64,000 nt of DNA from Petaurus breviceps papuanus (Eukaryota > Chordata > Mammalia > Diprotodontia > Petauridae): assembly GCA_028583685.1 (NCBI GenBank), contig JAMXIF010000031.1, forward strand, positions 7,687,381 through 7,751,380, given 5' to 3'. Numbering within the stretch: the stretch's first letter is position 1; each line of letters begins with the position of its first letter. The position numbers and the translations under genes were made by a program. This document shows positions 23,291 to 35,090 of the stretch, piece by piece. The notes beneath the pieces were generated by a model that searched no databases, was not told the origin of the DNA, and saw only the letters and a list, made by a program, of their open reading frames with translations.

Positions 23291-24535
23291 CTATTGTCAT
23301 AGAAAAATAAAAGGAAAGGAGGCTATTTGACTGATGGATAGTGGGCAAAGGGGTAAGTGACCAAGCTCTATGCTGCCCACCCTTCCCCTTACGTATTCAG
23401 CGTTTTGGGAACTTAGAGGGAATTGTGCCTATATGTGCAAGATGGAATGGGGCCCAGACAGCTGGAGATGCCAAAGAGTGGAAAAGAAAAGAAAAAAAAA
23501 CTGAGGGGGTGGGGGGGGGTTACTGGTGGGAAGCAATACTCTGCAATGAATAACATCTTAATTCATAAAAAAAATCATTTTCAAGGATGGTGCACACACT
23601 GAATATTTACGTTTAGCTGTGTAAGAGTGGATGCTGTGCTCTATGTTTAATTTCAAAAGGAAAATGGAAATTTACATGATCAAGAAGGAATAGGTAGAAA
23701 AGGATTGATTTCTGTCTTTAAGTCTGCATTCATCAAATATGACATGGCAGGACGCTTATTTCTGATTCTCCCAAATGGTTGCTCAAGTGGACACTATTTG
23801 AAAGTATACTGAATCACACTCTATAGAAGAGATCATCCTGAATTGTTTTCCCATGGAAAGGAAATAATAGTCTTTCTCTCCATCCTTTGTCACCACTCTA
23901 CCCCCACCTTAGAGCAACAAACTAACTATTTCTCTCATTTCCATTTTCACATAGAAGGCCTTTAAAATGAGAGAATCTCTAAAAAATCATCTGGAACTAA
24001 TCATTTGGGGATTCTTCTACCTCAAAGAATCAAGTCAAACCTGTTGTCTCTCTTGTCTTCTCAATGAAGGAGAAGAAATGTTTTTGGAGCACGTCTTGCT
24101 TGGTATCCTTTTTTTTTTTAAATTTTTTGTTCTCTATTGACTTTAATCTTGGGGTATATTTTTACATGGTATCATCCCACTACCAAAATTAGGTTCTTCT
24201 CACAGAAAAATTGATATACATCTAAGTAAGGTGCTCTGTTATCCATCTAATTCATTCCCAGTGCCACCAAAGGAACCTGGAAGCTAGTACTGCCAACTCT
24301 TGTTTCTTTGTCCTGATGGGAGCAAGGGGGTGGTAAGACAAATCAAATCCACAGAATTTGGTGATTTTCCCCCCACTTGGCTCAAACGATTAGTTGTTCT
24401 TGTCTTTCCCCTAAACTCTTGAGCTGAGGGTTGTTGAGAGGTGGGGTGAGGATAATGGTCATTTTTCCATTTGTTTAGCAGATATCTATTGAGTATACCC
24501 CAGCACTCCCTATGTAGAAGAGGAGGGGACACTGC
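23291..24535. other. Unassigned intergenic sequence
   Basis: No gene or named repeat. There is a G-run near 23505-23520 and a T-run near 24109-24119. Confidence 0.4.
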
Positions 24536-24539
24536 ACAG

Positions 24540-24700
24540 GCACTGAAACCAGAAAATTTGGACTTCACTTCTAACTCTGTCCCTTATAACCTGTGTGGCC
24601 ATGGGTTAGTAACTTTACTTCTCAGTTTACAAAATGAAGGTGTTGGATTAGCTGATCTCTAAAGTTCCCTCCAACTCTAAAGTGCTGTCACTCTGTGACC
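24540..24700 (+). repeat. MIR SINE
   Basis: It contains CCTGTGTGGCCATGGGTTAG, CTCAGTTTACAAAATGAAGG, GGATTAGCTGATCTC and TTCCCTCCAACTC in MIR order. Confidence 0.7.
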
Positions 24701-24889
24701 TGACTTTCTGGGCTCATTTCCTTCTCTTCCACTCCCTGACAATTTCCCTCTTCTGTCCACCTCTCTTGCACTAGAACATGAGAGCCAGATCTTCAGTGTA
24801 AGGCATGAGTAACTCAGAAGGACTTCTTGTTCAGAACACCTACAACTCATCCTCTCCCTACCAAGCTTTTATCAAGGAGAATTTTCAAA

Positions 24890-25515
24890 TCAGTCCTTCA
24901 GTCATTTGCTTTAATGCACTATGCAGGGCATTGCACACACAAAGTTGTATAAGATGTTGATCCTGTGTTCAAGGAGCTTACCATATAGTATAGTAAGAGA
25001 GAAATTGACTTCTACAAACAGCTGCAGTACAGAGTAGAACATGTGATAACATCACATAAATGGTAAAAACAAATGAACAACACAGCAACAACTGTGCATC
25101 ACAGCATAGATTATTAAAGGGGGCTCTTGAGTCTTTAGCTTGAGAGATCTGTGAAGTCATCATGGAGTAGGTAACATTTGAACTGAGCCTTGAAGATGAG
25201 TAGAATCTTGATGTATAAATAGGGTATTCAAGGCAGAGAGATAAATGGTATAAGCAAAGACCCAGGGTTGGGAAGGCACAAAGGGAATTTGAAGAGGAAG
25301 GAGTGCAGATTGGTTACAACATAAGGTTTCTGTAAGAGATCAGTGAAAGGCTTGGAATGGTGGTTGGTATTAGAGCAGAGAGGAGTGACATGATTAAAGC
25401 AGTGCCTTGGGAAGACTGATCTGATGGCAACATGTACAAAAGACCAGAGAAATTGGAGGTAGGGATAACACTGGGACAACAGGATTTTAGAGGGGAAAGA
25501 GACATGAAACACTAT
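24890..25515 (-). mobile_element. L2-clade LINE, antisense 3' part
   Basis: The + strand has AGGTAACATTTGAACTGAGC, a CAAGGCAGAGAGATAAATGG block and GAGGAGTGACATGATTAAAG, which are the reverse complement of the L2 region after the reverse transcriptase domain. The 24890-25150 part (TTCAAGGAGCTTACCATAT) may belong to a related family. Confidence 0.6.
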
Positions 25516-25520
25516 CTAAT

Positions 25521-26390
25521 CTAGTTCCTAACCTTTTTGTGTGTGTCATGAACCCCTCCAACAGTCAGGTGAAGCCTTCTCAGAATAAGGGTTTTAAATG
25601 TTCAAAATAAAATACATTGGATTTCAGAGGAAAACAATTTTATGAAAATACAGTTATCAAAATATTTTTAAAAACACAAGTTTATGTATGCCCAAAGTAC
25701 TATCAAACTGCAGACCCTTTGATCCACTCAAAGATATATATACTAAAGAGATCAAAGAAAAAAGAAAAGGATCTATTTGTACAAAAATATTTATAGCAGC
25801 TTTTTTTTTGAAGTGGCAAAGAACTGGAAATTGAGGAGATGCCCATCAATTGGGGAATGGCTAAACAAGTTGTGGTATGTGACTGTGACGGAGTACTATT
25901 GTGCTGTAAGAAATGATGAGGTGAACGGGCTCAGAAAAACCTGAGTAGACTTGTATGAACTGATGCAAAGTGAAGTAAACAGCAAAGCGAACATAGTACA
26001 CAGTTGCAGCAATATTATATGATGATCGAGTATGAATGACAACTACTCTGATCAAGATAATGATTCAAAACAATTCCAAATGACTCGTGATGAAAAATGC
26101 TCTCTTCTTCCAGAAAGAGAACCTATGAACTCTTCTTATTGAAACATACAGTTTTCCACTTTCTGTATTTTTCTTGCCTTTTTTTTTGGCAATGTGGTAT
26201 ATCTGAAAATATGTTTTGCATGACTTCACATGTGTAAAGGGCATTGTTGTTTGCTCTTCATGGGTAAGGGAGGAACTGGGGGGAGATATTTAGAACTCAA
26301 AATTTTAGAAAAGAATGTTAAAAATTAGCAAACAATAAAAAATGGAATCTAAAAAAATTAAAACCACAAGTTCATGGTTAAGAACCTCTG
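25521..26390 (-). mobile_element. hAT-type element split by an L1 insertion
   Basis: The left part, 25521-25683, matches the reverse complement of the hAT family seen at 10670 (TTCCTAACC, then TCATGAACCCCTCC). The right part, 26360-26390, ends TTCATGGTTAAGAACCTCTG. The L1 at 25684-26359 sits between them, with the hAT target sequence duplicated on both sides. Confidence 0.75.
25684..26359 (+). mobile_element. L1 LINE 3' end (5' truncated)
   Basis: It carries the end of L1 ORF2 (CATCAATTGGGGAATGGCTA, GTGGTATGTGACTGTGACGG, AGAAATGATGAGGTGAACG, ATGCAAAGTGAAGTAAACAG) and a 3' UTR of the type common in marsupials, ending in an A-rich tail. It is flanked by near-identical 13-14 base duplications, AAAACACAAGTTT at 25671-25683 and AAAACCACAAGTTC at 26360-26373. 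Confidence 0.85.
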
Positions 26391-26392
26391 GT

Positions 26393-26535
26393 TAAGTCTA
26401 ACCCTCTCATTTTACAGATGAGGAAACTGAGACCCTGAAAGGTGAAGTGACTTGGTCAAATTGTGTTTGTTAGTGAGTAACAGAGGAAAGATTTGAACCC
26501 AGTTCTTTTGCCTTTAATTCAGTGTGTTTTTCACA
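26393..26535 (-). repeat. Antisense MIR/CORE-SINE
   Basis: The + strand has CTAACCCTCTCATTTTACAG, GATGAGGAAACTGAGACCC, GTGAAGTGACTTGGTC and AGATTTGAACCCAGTTC. It abuts the right end of the split hAT element. Confidence 0.8.
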
Positions 26536-26699
26536 GAAAATCCATAGGAGACAACTGTAATAACTCAGGTGTGAAATTTTCTGGGCTTGAAGTAGGTTGG
26601 GTGGGGACATTGAAAATGGAAAGGAATGAATAGATGCTAAAGGCATTATAAACAAAATTTGATAGAACTTTGAATGTCTGTCATTGAAGCTACTAACAC

Positions 26700-26925
26700 A
26701 AGGCAGTCAGGTGGCAAAGTGAATAAAATGATCTGGAGTCAGGAAGACCTAAGTTCAAATCTGGATAAGTCACCTCATTTGTGTCTGCCTCCATTTCCTC
26801 AGTTATAAAATGGGGATCATAATAGCACCTACCCCCCAAGGTTGTTGTGAAGATCAAATGAGATAAAAATGATAAAGCACTTGGCACAGTGCCTTGCACA
26901 TTGTAGGCACCTAATAAATGTGTGA
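26700..26925 (+). repeat. Marsupial-type tRNA-headed CORE-SINE
   Basis: It starts AGGCAGTCAGGTGGCAAAGT, continues TCTGGAGTCAGGAAGACC and AATGGGGATCATAATAGCAC, and ends GGCACCTAATAAATGTG. One internal stretch around the GTGTGACC box is shortened. Confidence 0.85.
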
Positions 26926-27035
26926 TTCCTCCTTTCCTCTCTCCTGTCTTTTCTCCCTCCTTCCTCTTACCTTCACCTCTTCCTCTCTCCCTCCTTCCTT
27001 TCTTCCTTTTTAAATTTCCTTCCTTCTTTCCTTTA
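26926..27035 (+). repeat. Pyrimidine-rich (CCTT)n-like simple repeat
   Basis: About 110 bases of imperfect CCTT and CTTT units lie directly after the SINE tail. Confidence 0.85.
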
Positions 27036-27039
27036 TAAA

Positions 27040-28145
27040 CATTTTATTAAGTGACTGATTGAGTCTAGGGGGCAAGGATTAGAGTTAGTAAGAGGTAGAA
27101 AACGACTCCAATGTTTTGAGACAGGTGAGTGGGTATTCTTAATAGAAATCAAAGAGGAAAAATCATTTTGGGGAAGACGATAAGGGCGGGGCTTGGTCCT
27201 CATCTTGAAGGAAAGGAGTTATTTCATGAGATGGAGAGAAGGAAGTGGGCAGTCAGTAACAAGGCACAGAGATAAGAGGAGTAATGTGTGTAAGGAACAG
27301 AAAAAATAGTCATTTTGTAAGAAATAGGAAGGAGGAGCGATGTGTAATGAGACTGGAAAGATAGATGGAGGACAGGTTGAAGGGTTTTTAAAGGCCAAAC
27401 AAAGGAGTTTATATCTTATTCTAGAGACAATAGTCTAGGTAAGATGTAGTGAACTAGGCAAGTGAATGAACTTCAGTGGTCACCATAAGATAAAGAGAAG
27501 GGGTCATATTAATGCTGCAGAGGTAGAAATAGCAAGATTTGGTAACTGACTGGATTTGAGAGGTGAGAGTAAGGAGTTAAGGTTAACATTGAGAGAGGAA
27601 TAGAATTGTGACTTCAACAGAAATAGGAATATTTGGGATGGAAGTAAATGTTTTTGAAGAAAGATAATGGCTTCTATTTTGGACATAATGAGTTTGATAA
27701 TATCTCTGGGACATCTGATTTAAAATATCCAATATGATGTGGAACTTGAGCTCAGGACAGAGACTAAGAGTGGGTTTATGGATCTGTAAGTCATTTGCAT
27801 AGAGATGATAATAAAACCCATGGAAACAATGAGGACATTGAGAGGGAGAAAGAAGGGAAGAGGGCTTGGGACAGAACCTTAGGGAAGGTCCATTATTAGG
27901 GGTAATGATATGAATGATGATCCAGCAAAGAAGACTGAAGAATGGTCAGATAGGTAGGAAGAAAACAACAAAAAAAAAGAATAGTGTGGTGAAAACCTGC
28001 AGAGAAGAAAATACCCAGAAGGAGATGGTCAACAGTGAGAGGTGAAGAGGGATGGGAAGTGAGAAATGAGCATCATATTTGGCAATTAGGAAATTCTTGG
28101 TAACTTTGTAGAACACAGTTTTAGTTAAGTGATGGGGTCAGATTT
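27040..28145 (-). mobile_element. L2-clade LINE, antisense, reverse transcriptase region
   Basis: Read on the - strand, about 28055-27950 resembles the L2 reverse transcriptase block (CTGTTGACCATCTCCTTCTG, then CTCTGCAGGTTTTCACC). Further along come GGATCATCATTCATATC, GTTCTGTCCCAAGCCC and TGCAAATGACTTACAGATCC, matching the (GVPQGSVLGPLLF) to (YADDSQIY) stretch. It is decayed, with an internal deletion near 27430. Confidence 0.75.
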
Positions 28146-28149
28146 AAAA

Positions 28150-29092
28150 GAATAAGAGCCATCCCCCACTTGATAACTTTTCAAAGGTTATAAATAGGTA
28201 GTTTTCTGAGGAAGAAATCCAAGTTAGCAATGGCTGTATGAAAAAAACACTCAAAATAACTAATAATTAGAGAAATGCAAACGAAAACACCTTTGAGACT
28301 TTACCTCATATCCACCATATTGACAATATTGACCAAAAAAAAGAAAACATTTAACTAGAAAGATTGTGGGGAACCAGGTACATTAATGCGTTTTTTGGTG
28401 GGCCTATGAATTGGTCTAACTATTCTGGAAAGCAATTTGGAGCTATGCCCCCCAAATTATTAAACATTGTATAACTTTAGACTAATCAATATTACTGCTA
28501 AGTCTGTGCCTTAAAGAAATCGAAAAAAAAGAGGGAAAGAACCTATATGTTAAAAAAAATATTTACATCAGCTCTTTTTGTGATGGCAAAAAAGTGAAAA
28601 CTAAGGGGGTGCCCTTCAATTGGAGAATTGCTAAAGTTATGAAATATGAAAGTGATGGAATACCACTGTACTCTAAGAAATGATGTAGAGGGACATTTCA
28701 TAGAAAACTGGGAAGACTTATATGAATAGATGCATAGTGAAGTGAGCAGAACCAGGAGAACAATCTATACAAGAATAACAACATTAGTAAGGACAAATCA
28801 TTTGAAAAGACTTAAGCACTTAATCAACACAATGACCAACCATAACTCCAGAGGACTCCTGATGAAACATTCTACCTATCTCCTGATAAAGAGGTGATGG
28901 ATTATGTCAAGGTGAAGTTTAGACTCATTTCTTTTGAACATGGCCAATGTGAGAATTTGTTTAGCATGACTATGCATATTGTTACAACAGTTTTCTTTTC
29001 TTTCTTTTTCAATGGTGGGAGAAAAGGAAAGAGGGGAGGTGTGTGTGAGAGAAGTTGAATTTTCTTTTATTGAAAAAATTAAATTAAAAAGG
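28150..29092 (+). mobile_element. L1 LINE 3' end (5' truncated)
   Basis: It starts within L1 ORF2, carries AGAGAAATGCAAACGAAAAC, GGTGGGCCTATGAATTGGTC, CCCTTCAATTGGAGAATTGC and GAAGTGAGCAGAACCAGGAG, and ends in an A-rich tail at about 29060-29092. It is more complete at its 5' side than the copy at 25684. Target duplication is unclear. The reading frame is decayed. Confidence 0.85.
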
Positions 29093-30080
29093 AAAGTCAG
29101 TGATCCTATTACATCACAGCTGCCTTGATAATATCTGAATCCAATTCTGTATCCATAGAATGGCATCAGAAAATACTTTAGATTTCATAATCGATGCTTG
29201 TGTTTCTTTCTAACTGGGTAAGAGAGCAAATTTCAGTTCTCCCCATAGACAGAAGAAGCCAAGAGAGTTTCTTCCCCTCCTGGCTTCTGAGAGTGGTTGC
29301 ATCCTGCAGAACAAGAACAGTGAAATCAGACTGTTTGACAGTATTAGCAATAATAGTAATCAGTTAATAAACATTTGTTAAGCACACTGATTATTATTAA
29401 TGTTAGTATCAAGTAATGCCCATGATAATGTGTAAATTAATTCAAATGCCCTCCAAAGGGTCTATCTTGATTCCATCCTTTCTCATAGACACCATTTTTT
29501 TTTTCATGCTAGATCTTCTTTTAACAATGGAGGAGGAAAGGGGGCAAAAGGAGTAATGAATGGTGCAGTGTGTGTCCTTGAAGTTCAAGATCATCCTGAG
29601 GAACTGCTGTAAATCTATAATATAAATTCTGCCTCTGGCACTTATGCAAACCACATCTTTGGCCCCCAAATCAGCTTTTTATTAGTAGTGAGATGTCTGA
29701 CCACATCTGTGTAGCGGTACTTACCTGTGGTACTAAATGACCCTGTCCATGGTCCTAGTACCACAATAAGAGCAGTCCTACAATAACATAATACTTCTTA
29801 ATTTTCTAATAGTATAAACATCTCTATGGCCTTTGGGTCCAGGAAAACAACAGCCCTAATAACACTGACTATTAGCTTCTTAAGCAGCCAGATGAAGTCC
29901 CCAGCTGAACTGCAAGAAGTCATCTTGTATGTACACTGTTCTTTTGGCAGAGATATAAATTTGAGCACTCAAGGCAGTGCCTTGTCTAATGATACCACTT
30001 AGATAGTAACTCTTTCCCACAGTATCACAGGGGATATTCTTACTGAAATAGGTTTACGAGGAATAGGGCTGGATCCATGA
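29093..30080. other. Unassigned intergenic sequence
   Basis: No gene or named repeat recognised. Confidence 0.4.
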
Positions 30081-30085
30081 AACAA

Positions 30086-30262
30086 CAAGAGGTCTTAACT
30101 GGGTTCATGAACTTGCAATTTCAAAAATATTTTGAAAATTGTATTTTAATATAATTGATGTCCTTGGTAACCCTATGTATTTTATTTTAGTCCTTTAAAA
30201 CTCTCCATAGTCTTCATCAGACTGCAAAGGGGGTCCTTGACACAACAAAAACCAAGAACTCT
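30086..30262 (+). mobile_element. Small hAT-type transposon copy
   Basis: It matches the copy at 10670: GTCTTAACTGGGTTCATGAA, TTTTAATATAATTGATGTCC, AACCCTATGTATTTTATTTT, CATCAGACTGCAAAGGGGGT, and an inverted end near CCAAGAACTC. The ends are worn. Confidence 0.75.
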
Positions 30263-30500
30263 CACTATTCAGATTTAAAGTCAGCCTGGTATTGTCCTCC
30301 AAAATGCAAATTCATCCTTGGTACATTTTGATGCAGTTGGGAGTTTAGAAAGTGCCTTATGAATCCTGCCAGCTCAGAAGAGCCTGCCCTGATATAACCA
30401 GAAGAGCAGAGTTGTGAATTTCTCAAATATCTCCTAAATCATGTTAAAATGTACATATTTGAGGCACATCACTGATAGACATATGTACCCAGGAAATATT

Positions 30501-30624
30501 GGGACCAACTAAAACTATACCCTACATCAGTTTATCGCATTAGCCTAGACCTAGCAGAAAGTGGGACCAACTAAAACTATACCCTACATCAGTTTATCGC
30601 ATTAGCCCAGACCTAGCAGAAAGT
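30501..30624 (+). repeat. 62-bp tandem duplication
   Basis: Two adjacent 62-base units (30501-30562 and 30563-30624) differ at one base (CCTAG versus CCCAG). A third unit begins with GGGAC at 30625. The near identity implies a recent duplication or an assembly artefact. Confidence 0.95.
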
Positions 30625-31159
30625 GGGACACAGAAGGAAAAGGACCAGGAAAATTTTGATAGGAAAAGTAGGAGAGACAGAGCACTAGTGGAGAGTTTGG
30701 AGGTCCAGGTTGGGTGCCCACTGGGAGACTGTGGGCAATCAAGAGGCAGCAGATGTGTATATAATTATGTGTGCATGCCTCGAGAGTGACTTTTGCTTGA
30801 AAATATTTTCCAGGTCTCACATTTTTCCCACAGCTTGCTTGCCAGACCTGCCCTTGCTTCAGCGCAGTAAAGTCATCTATTCGTGGTCACAAGGATTGGA
30901 AGGTCCTATCCTTTCCTTTTCATCTTTTGGTCACTTAGAAGAACAAGCTCCTTCTCTGTTCAGGTCCCAGGCCCCCTCCATGTCAACCTCAAGTTTAAGG
31001 GGCCTTCTAGAGTCTACTCTAGAACCCCTTAAAAACCTATCACAGACACACAAGGCAAACATTTGGGAGGCACTTCCATATGGAAAGGAAAGCAATCTTT
31101 CCACACCCATAGTGAATTCTGGAGATGACTGCTCAGGGAATGGGGTGGAGGGGGGCAGA

Positions 31160-31290
31160 GGCTCACCCAGAATCCTGCAGGGTCAGGTTCAACCTTATGC
31201 ATTTGAAGCAGTTTCCCTATTAGGCTCTCAAACCAGCTTGGACCAGGGTCATACAGACAGTAAGTGTCAGAGATCGAATTTGAACTCATC
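31160..31290 (-). repeat. Antisense MIR-like fragment
   Basis: The + strand has CCAGGGTCATACAGACAGTA, GTGTCAGAGATCGAATTTG and AACTCATC, the order expected for an antisense CORE-SINE. Confidence 0.55.
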
Positions 31291-31292
31291 TC

Positions 31293-31376
31293 AACACACA
31301 TACCTTATTTATGAGAGGTCCGTATCATTCACAAATAGGAAAGAGAATGACCAGACAAAGGTGTTTTGTGACCTTA
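31293..31376. repeat. Unassigned duplicated block, copy 1
   Basis: It shares TATCATTCACAAATAGG and its flanks, over about 84 bases, with 33161-33244. It is not a family I can name. Confidence 0.7.
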
Positions 31377-31377
31377 G

Positions 31378-32636
31378 AGTAGAGTGAAAAGAGCACTAGA
31401 CAGGAATCAGGAGTTCAAGTCCTAGTGCCCTAACTTTGGGAAATTCATTGTGGAAAGGAGGGTCCTAGGAGGGAGGGCCCATTATGGTATCTCTTCCAAG
31501 TTCACCTTATCTACTTTTCTAGTTGGTTTGTCCCCTCCTACAGACTTAACTTCTAGGGTCACTGTCTTTTCTTATTCATTCTCCCTACTTTGACCTCCCC
31601 ATTCAAGGCTTCGGTATATATTTCTTTGCTTGACCCCACTCTGGGTCCCTGGAAGAACAGGGTTCTTTTGGATTTGGGTCCCAAGTTCATCCCCAGCTTG
31701 GCCTCAGGGTAGATCAATTTCATATCTACTTCAACTCCCCCCTAGCGGTATCTCTTGGGCTCTGCCTGCAGAAGCACCCTAACCATCTTTCCCCCTAAGT
31801 TCTGGGGAATCAGCATTTAGGGAGAACCCAGGATGGTGGAGGAGAGAAGATATGCTCTCCTCTGCCCTTGGATTTCATTTGGCTTCTTTCTTAGCAATCT
31901 CATGGCCCCAGTCTTTCTGCTTTAATTAGATCGGCTTCTACTCAATTTGCTTATCCCATACACCTCCGAACCTGTGTGCCAGATTCAGGGTTAGGCACAC
32001 AAAGACAAAAATCCAGTCATTCCCTTATTTTTTCCTAAACTCACAGTTTCTCTAAAAACTTCACACTCCTGCCAGTCTGCTCTTCAGATTCATCAGTCAG
32101 TCTACCTGGGTGGCCCAGAGCTTCACGTAGTTCTTGGAGAACATTCACATAAACCAATAGCACACTTGCAATGCGATTGTATTTTAATTCCTTTGTCTTC
32201 AGCCAGAGGGACTGAGCCCCGCAATATGCAATGAGTGGAAAGCAGAAGGATCTTGCTTTCCACCCCAGCCTAGAGGAAAAGACTGTCCCACCATAGCAGA
32301 AGAAGACTGTCCTGGGAATCAGGAGACCTTGGACAATTGATTGAGTCTCAGTTTCTTCATCTACCTATCTCCCCAGGGTTATTGCTCTTCATGAAACCTT
32401 GGTGCTCTGCATGCTGGACACTGCCATCATGATAGCTCACGTTGTCTATCCATGTCAGGATTTACACACCACGTTACGTGTATTGTCTCGTTTGAGCCTC
32501 ATGATTACACTTTGAATGAGGTGCCCCAAGTATAATCAGTCTCATTTTAGAGAGGAGAAAACAGAGACCCTGAAGAGTAAACTGAAAGATGGCACAGCTT
32601 GTTAAGTGTCAGAGATGGGATCAGAGGATCATAATT
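31378..32636. other. Intergenic sequence with MIR remnants
   Basis: Short MIR-like pieces appear at about 31378-31450 (AAAAGAGCACTAGACAGG), 32290-32365 and, antisense, 32520-32630. The rest is unassigned and has no coding frame of note. Confidence 0.45.
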
Positions 32637-32880
32637 AGGGGCAGCTGGGTGGCACAGCAGATAGAGTGCTGAACCTAGAGTCAGGAAGACCTGAGTTCAA
32701 GTCCTGCCAAAAAACCCTAGGCAATTCACTTAACTTCTGTTTGCCTGAGTTTCTTCATCTGCAAAATGGGGATAATTAATGGCACCTACTTCTCAGAGGA
32801 TCAAATTAAGTAATAATTGTAAAACACTTAGCACAATGTCTGGTACATAGTAAGCACTATATAAATATTAGCTATTACTA
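32637..32880 (+). repeat. Marsupial-type tRNA-headed CORE-SINE, near full length
   Basis: It starts GGGGCAGCTGGGTGGCACAG, continues GAGTCAGGAAGACCTGAG and AAAATGGGGATAATTAATGG, and ends GTAAGCACTATATAAATATT. Confidence 0.9.
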
Positions 32881-32884
32881 TAAT

Positions 32885-33055
32885 TTTGAGTGGGAAGGGA
32901 CCTTAGAGAACATTAAGGGAAGCCCTGTCATGTTACAGATGAAGAAAATGAATCCCAGAGACATATAGGGATTTATCACAAGTAGAGCCAAGGTTCAAAC
33001 TCACTTCCTCTGACTCCAAATCCAGTGTCCTTTCCATCAGGCCACACTGCCTCTC
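32885..33055 (-). repeat. Antisense MIR/CORE-SINE
   Basis: The + strand reads GGGAAGGGACCTTAGAGAAC, ACAGATGAAGAAAATGAATC, CTCTGACTCCAAATCCAGTG and CATCAGGCCACACTGCC. Confidence 0.8.
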
Positions 33056-33160
33056 TAATATGTGGTTTCTAAATTCACACTGTGAGCACTAGAGGATATG
33101 AGTGAGGGGAATATGGATGGAATGGAACAAAACGATCCCCACTACTGGGAAAACAACCTA

Positions 33161-33244
33161 TCACACATGCCTGATTTATGGTAGGTCAGTATCATTCACA
33201 AATAGGAAAGACAGAGTTATCAGGCAAAAGGTGTTTAGTGACCT
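33161..33244. repeat. Unassigned duplicated block, copy 2
   Basis: Partner of 31293-31376, with some substitutions and a few small gaps. Both lie in the same orientation about 1.87 kb apart. Confidence 0.7.
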
Positions 33245-33561
33245 ATACGGAATTAATTACTTGGTTGTCTTTGTGAATTCCCAGTGGATGTGTTCACACA
33301 TCAGGAAAACTAAGACCACAGCTGACTGTTATTTGACAGCCTGAACAAAGGCCAACAGTTGAATGAGTGGGAAGACTTAGGGCAACTGATGGATCCAACC
33401 AGTCAAGTGGTGGGCCAGTGGCTGCCCCGCTTGTTACAATAATGAGCTGCTCCGGGGGGAAACAAATCCTGATAAAAGTGACTGCACAATAATAATGCCA
33501 TATGAATCCCCACCTCCCTCCCTGCCCTCAGAACACAAACACAAAGCCTCCACCTCCATGA

Positions 33562-33700
33562 GAGGCAGCATGGCCTATGTAGTTGACAGAGAGCTGGCCT
33601 TGGAGTCAGGAAGATCCCGATCCTGGTCCTGTTTCCTGCTTAGATCACCTATTGGTTATGTGACCCTGTCTAAGTCAACTCCCCCAGGCACTCTTTAAGA
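33562..33700 (+). repeat. MIR-like SINE
   Basis: It contains GGCAGCATGGCCTATGTAGT, CTTGGAGTCAGGAAGATCC and GGTTATGTGACCCTGTC. Confidence 0.75.
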
Positions 33701-33734
33701 CTTTAAGGTTCAGGGCAGGTTCAACCATTTTGCA

Positions 33735-33928
33735 TTCATGTCTGACTCTTGGGGTCATCTTGGCAAAGATACTGGAGTGTTTTGCCATTTCCTCCTCTAG
33801 CTCATTTTACAGATAAGAAACTGAGGTAAAGGGGCTAAGTGACTTGTTCAGGCTTAAGAGGCTGGATTTGAACTCAGGTCTTCCTGACTGCAGGGCTGGC
33901 ACTCTATTCACTGCACCATCCAGAGCCT
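33735..33928 (-). repeat. Marsupial SINE, antisense
   Basis: The + strand reads TCATGTCTGACTCTTGGGGT, AAAGATACTGGAGTGTTTTG, GCTGGATTTGAACTCAGGTC and TCTATTCACTGCACCATCC. This is the reverse complement of a common marsupial SINE. Confidence 0.85.
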
Positions 33929-34017
33929 ACAGGGCAGGTACAGATCGGCAGAAGTTCTTCACTCAGAAATTTCTTTACCAATGAAATAATAGATATATTC
34001 TCTCTCTCTTTGAATTA

Positions 34018-34040
34018 CACACACACACACACACACACAG
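34018..34040 (+). repeat. (CA)n microsatellite
   Basis: About 11 CA units. Confidence 0.9.
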
Positions 34041-34914
34041 AGCCTTGCCTTATCATCTGAGGTATAGAAATAATAAATGTTTGTGTGTTAGGTAGCCATT
34101 TAGATTGAGTTTTTCTAGTATACCTAAGGCCTGACAGGCCTTTTTTTTCCATCAGAAAATTGGACTTTGCCTTGGAGGTAGGAGTTGTGTGCTTTCAGAG
34201 TGTTTCTGTGAGAACTCTGAAGAACTCAGCAGAAAGTCTAGCCTTCTGCCTGTGCTTCAGGACCCAGCCTCAAGTTTTGCTCTTGGGACCAGCCCATGTC
34301 TGCCAGTCACAGCAAGAATGGTGCTCAAAACCAGGAGAGCAGGGCCAGAAGGGAAACTTCTGGTTATGGAGCCCTGAGAAAGTTTTATATTCTGGGCTGG
34401 GGGTATGGAGCATGAAACAAAGGAGAGAAACTGAGATGCTGGATGTTACTGTTGAGAGCAGCATGTTGAGAGTAGGGAAGGGAGCTGACTATAGTCCATA
34501 GTATGGTAGCTTTCTATTTTAAATAGTTTTACATTTTCCTTTTTTTCATTGTGTATTTCACAAACATTTTCATATTCAAAAGAACAATAAAAAGGAGGAC
34601 TAGATATAAAACTGTTATTCTATTGCTGCTTACACTTTGTATTTTAAAAAATACATACCAAAAATTATATGTAAAAATATATACCACAGTTTTACACAGT
34701 ATGACCAACACTTCCTTGATCATCTGTGTCCTCTTCTGAACCTCCTTTTGTCTTTTAATTAAATATCATTAAATAAGCATCTGAAAGGCTGCACACCCCA
34801 TATAAATCTGACACCCTGGGACTAAGGCCTAGTCAACCTGTTTTAATTCCTTCTCTACAGAGGCTAGACAATACCCTGTCTTAGGATCAGTAGTCATATC
34901 CTGGATCCCATAGG

Positions 34915-35090
34915 GTCATAGATCTAAAGTTGGAAGGATACTTAGAGGTCATCTAGTCCAACCAACCCATCTTATTACTATAGCAATATTATTATTATAA
35001 TATGCTAATATTGAAATAAGATTTTAAGGTTTACAAAGCATACTACATTTTGCAAAGAGACTGAGGCCCAGAAAGGTTGTAATTTATCAG
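34915..35090 (-). repeat. Antisense MIR/CORE-SINE, interrupted
   Basis: GAGGTCATCTAGTCCAACC at 34946 and GAGACTGAGGCCCAGAAAGG at 35058 are the usual antisense landmarks. About 70 bases of AT-rich sequence separate them. Confidence 0.65.

Noticed and set aside
30710-31387. 225-codon open frame
   Set aside because: It overlaps a MIR fragment and the unassigned duplicated block, shows no recognised domain, and has no splice or promoter support.
32637-32710. Possible tRNA gene suggested by A- and B-box-like sequence
   Set aside because: It is the tRNA-derived head of a SINE with no cloverleaf, and the same head recurs across the window.
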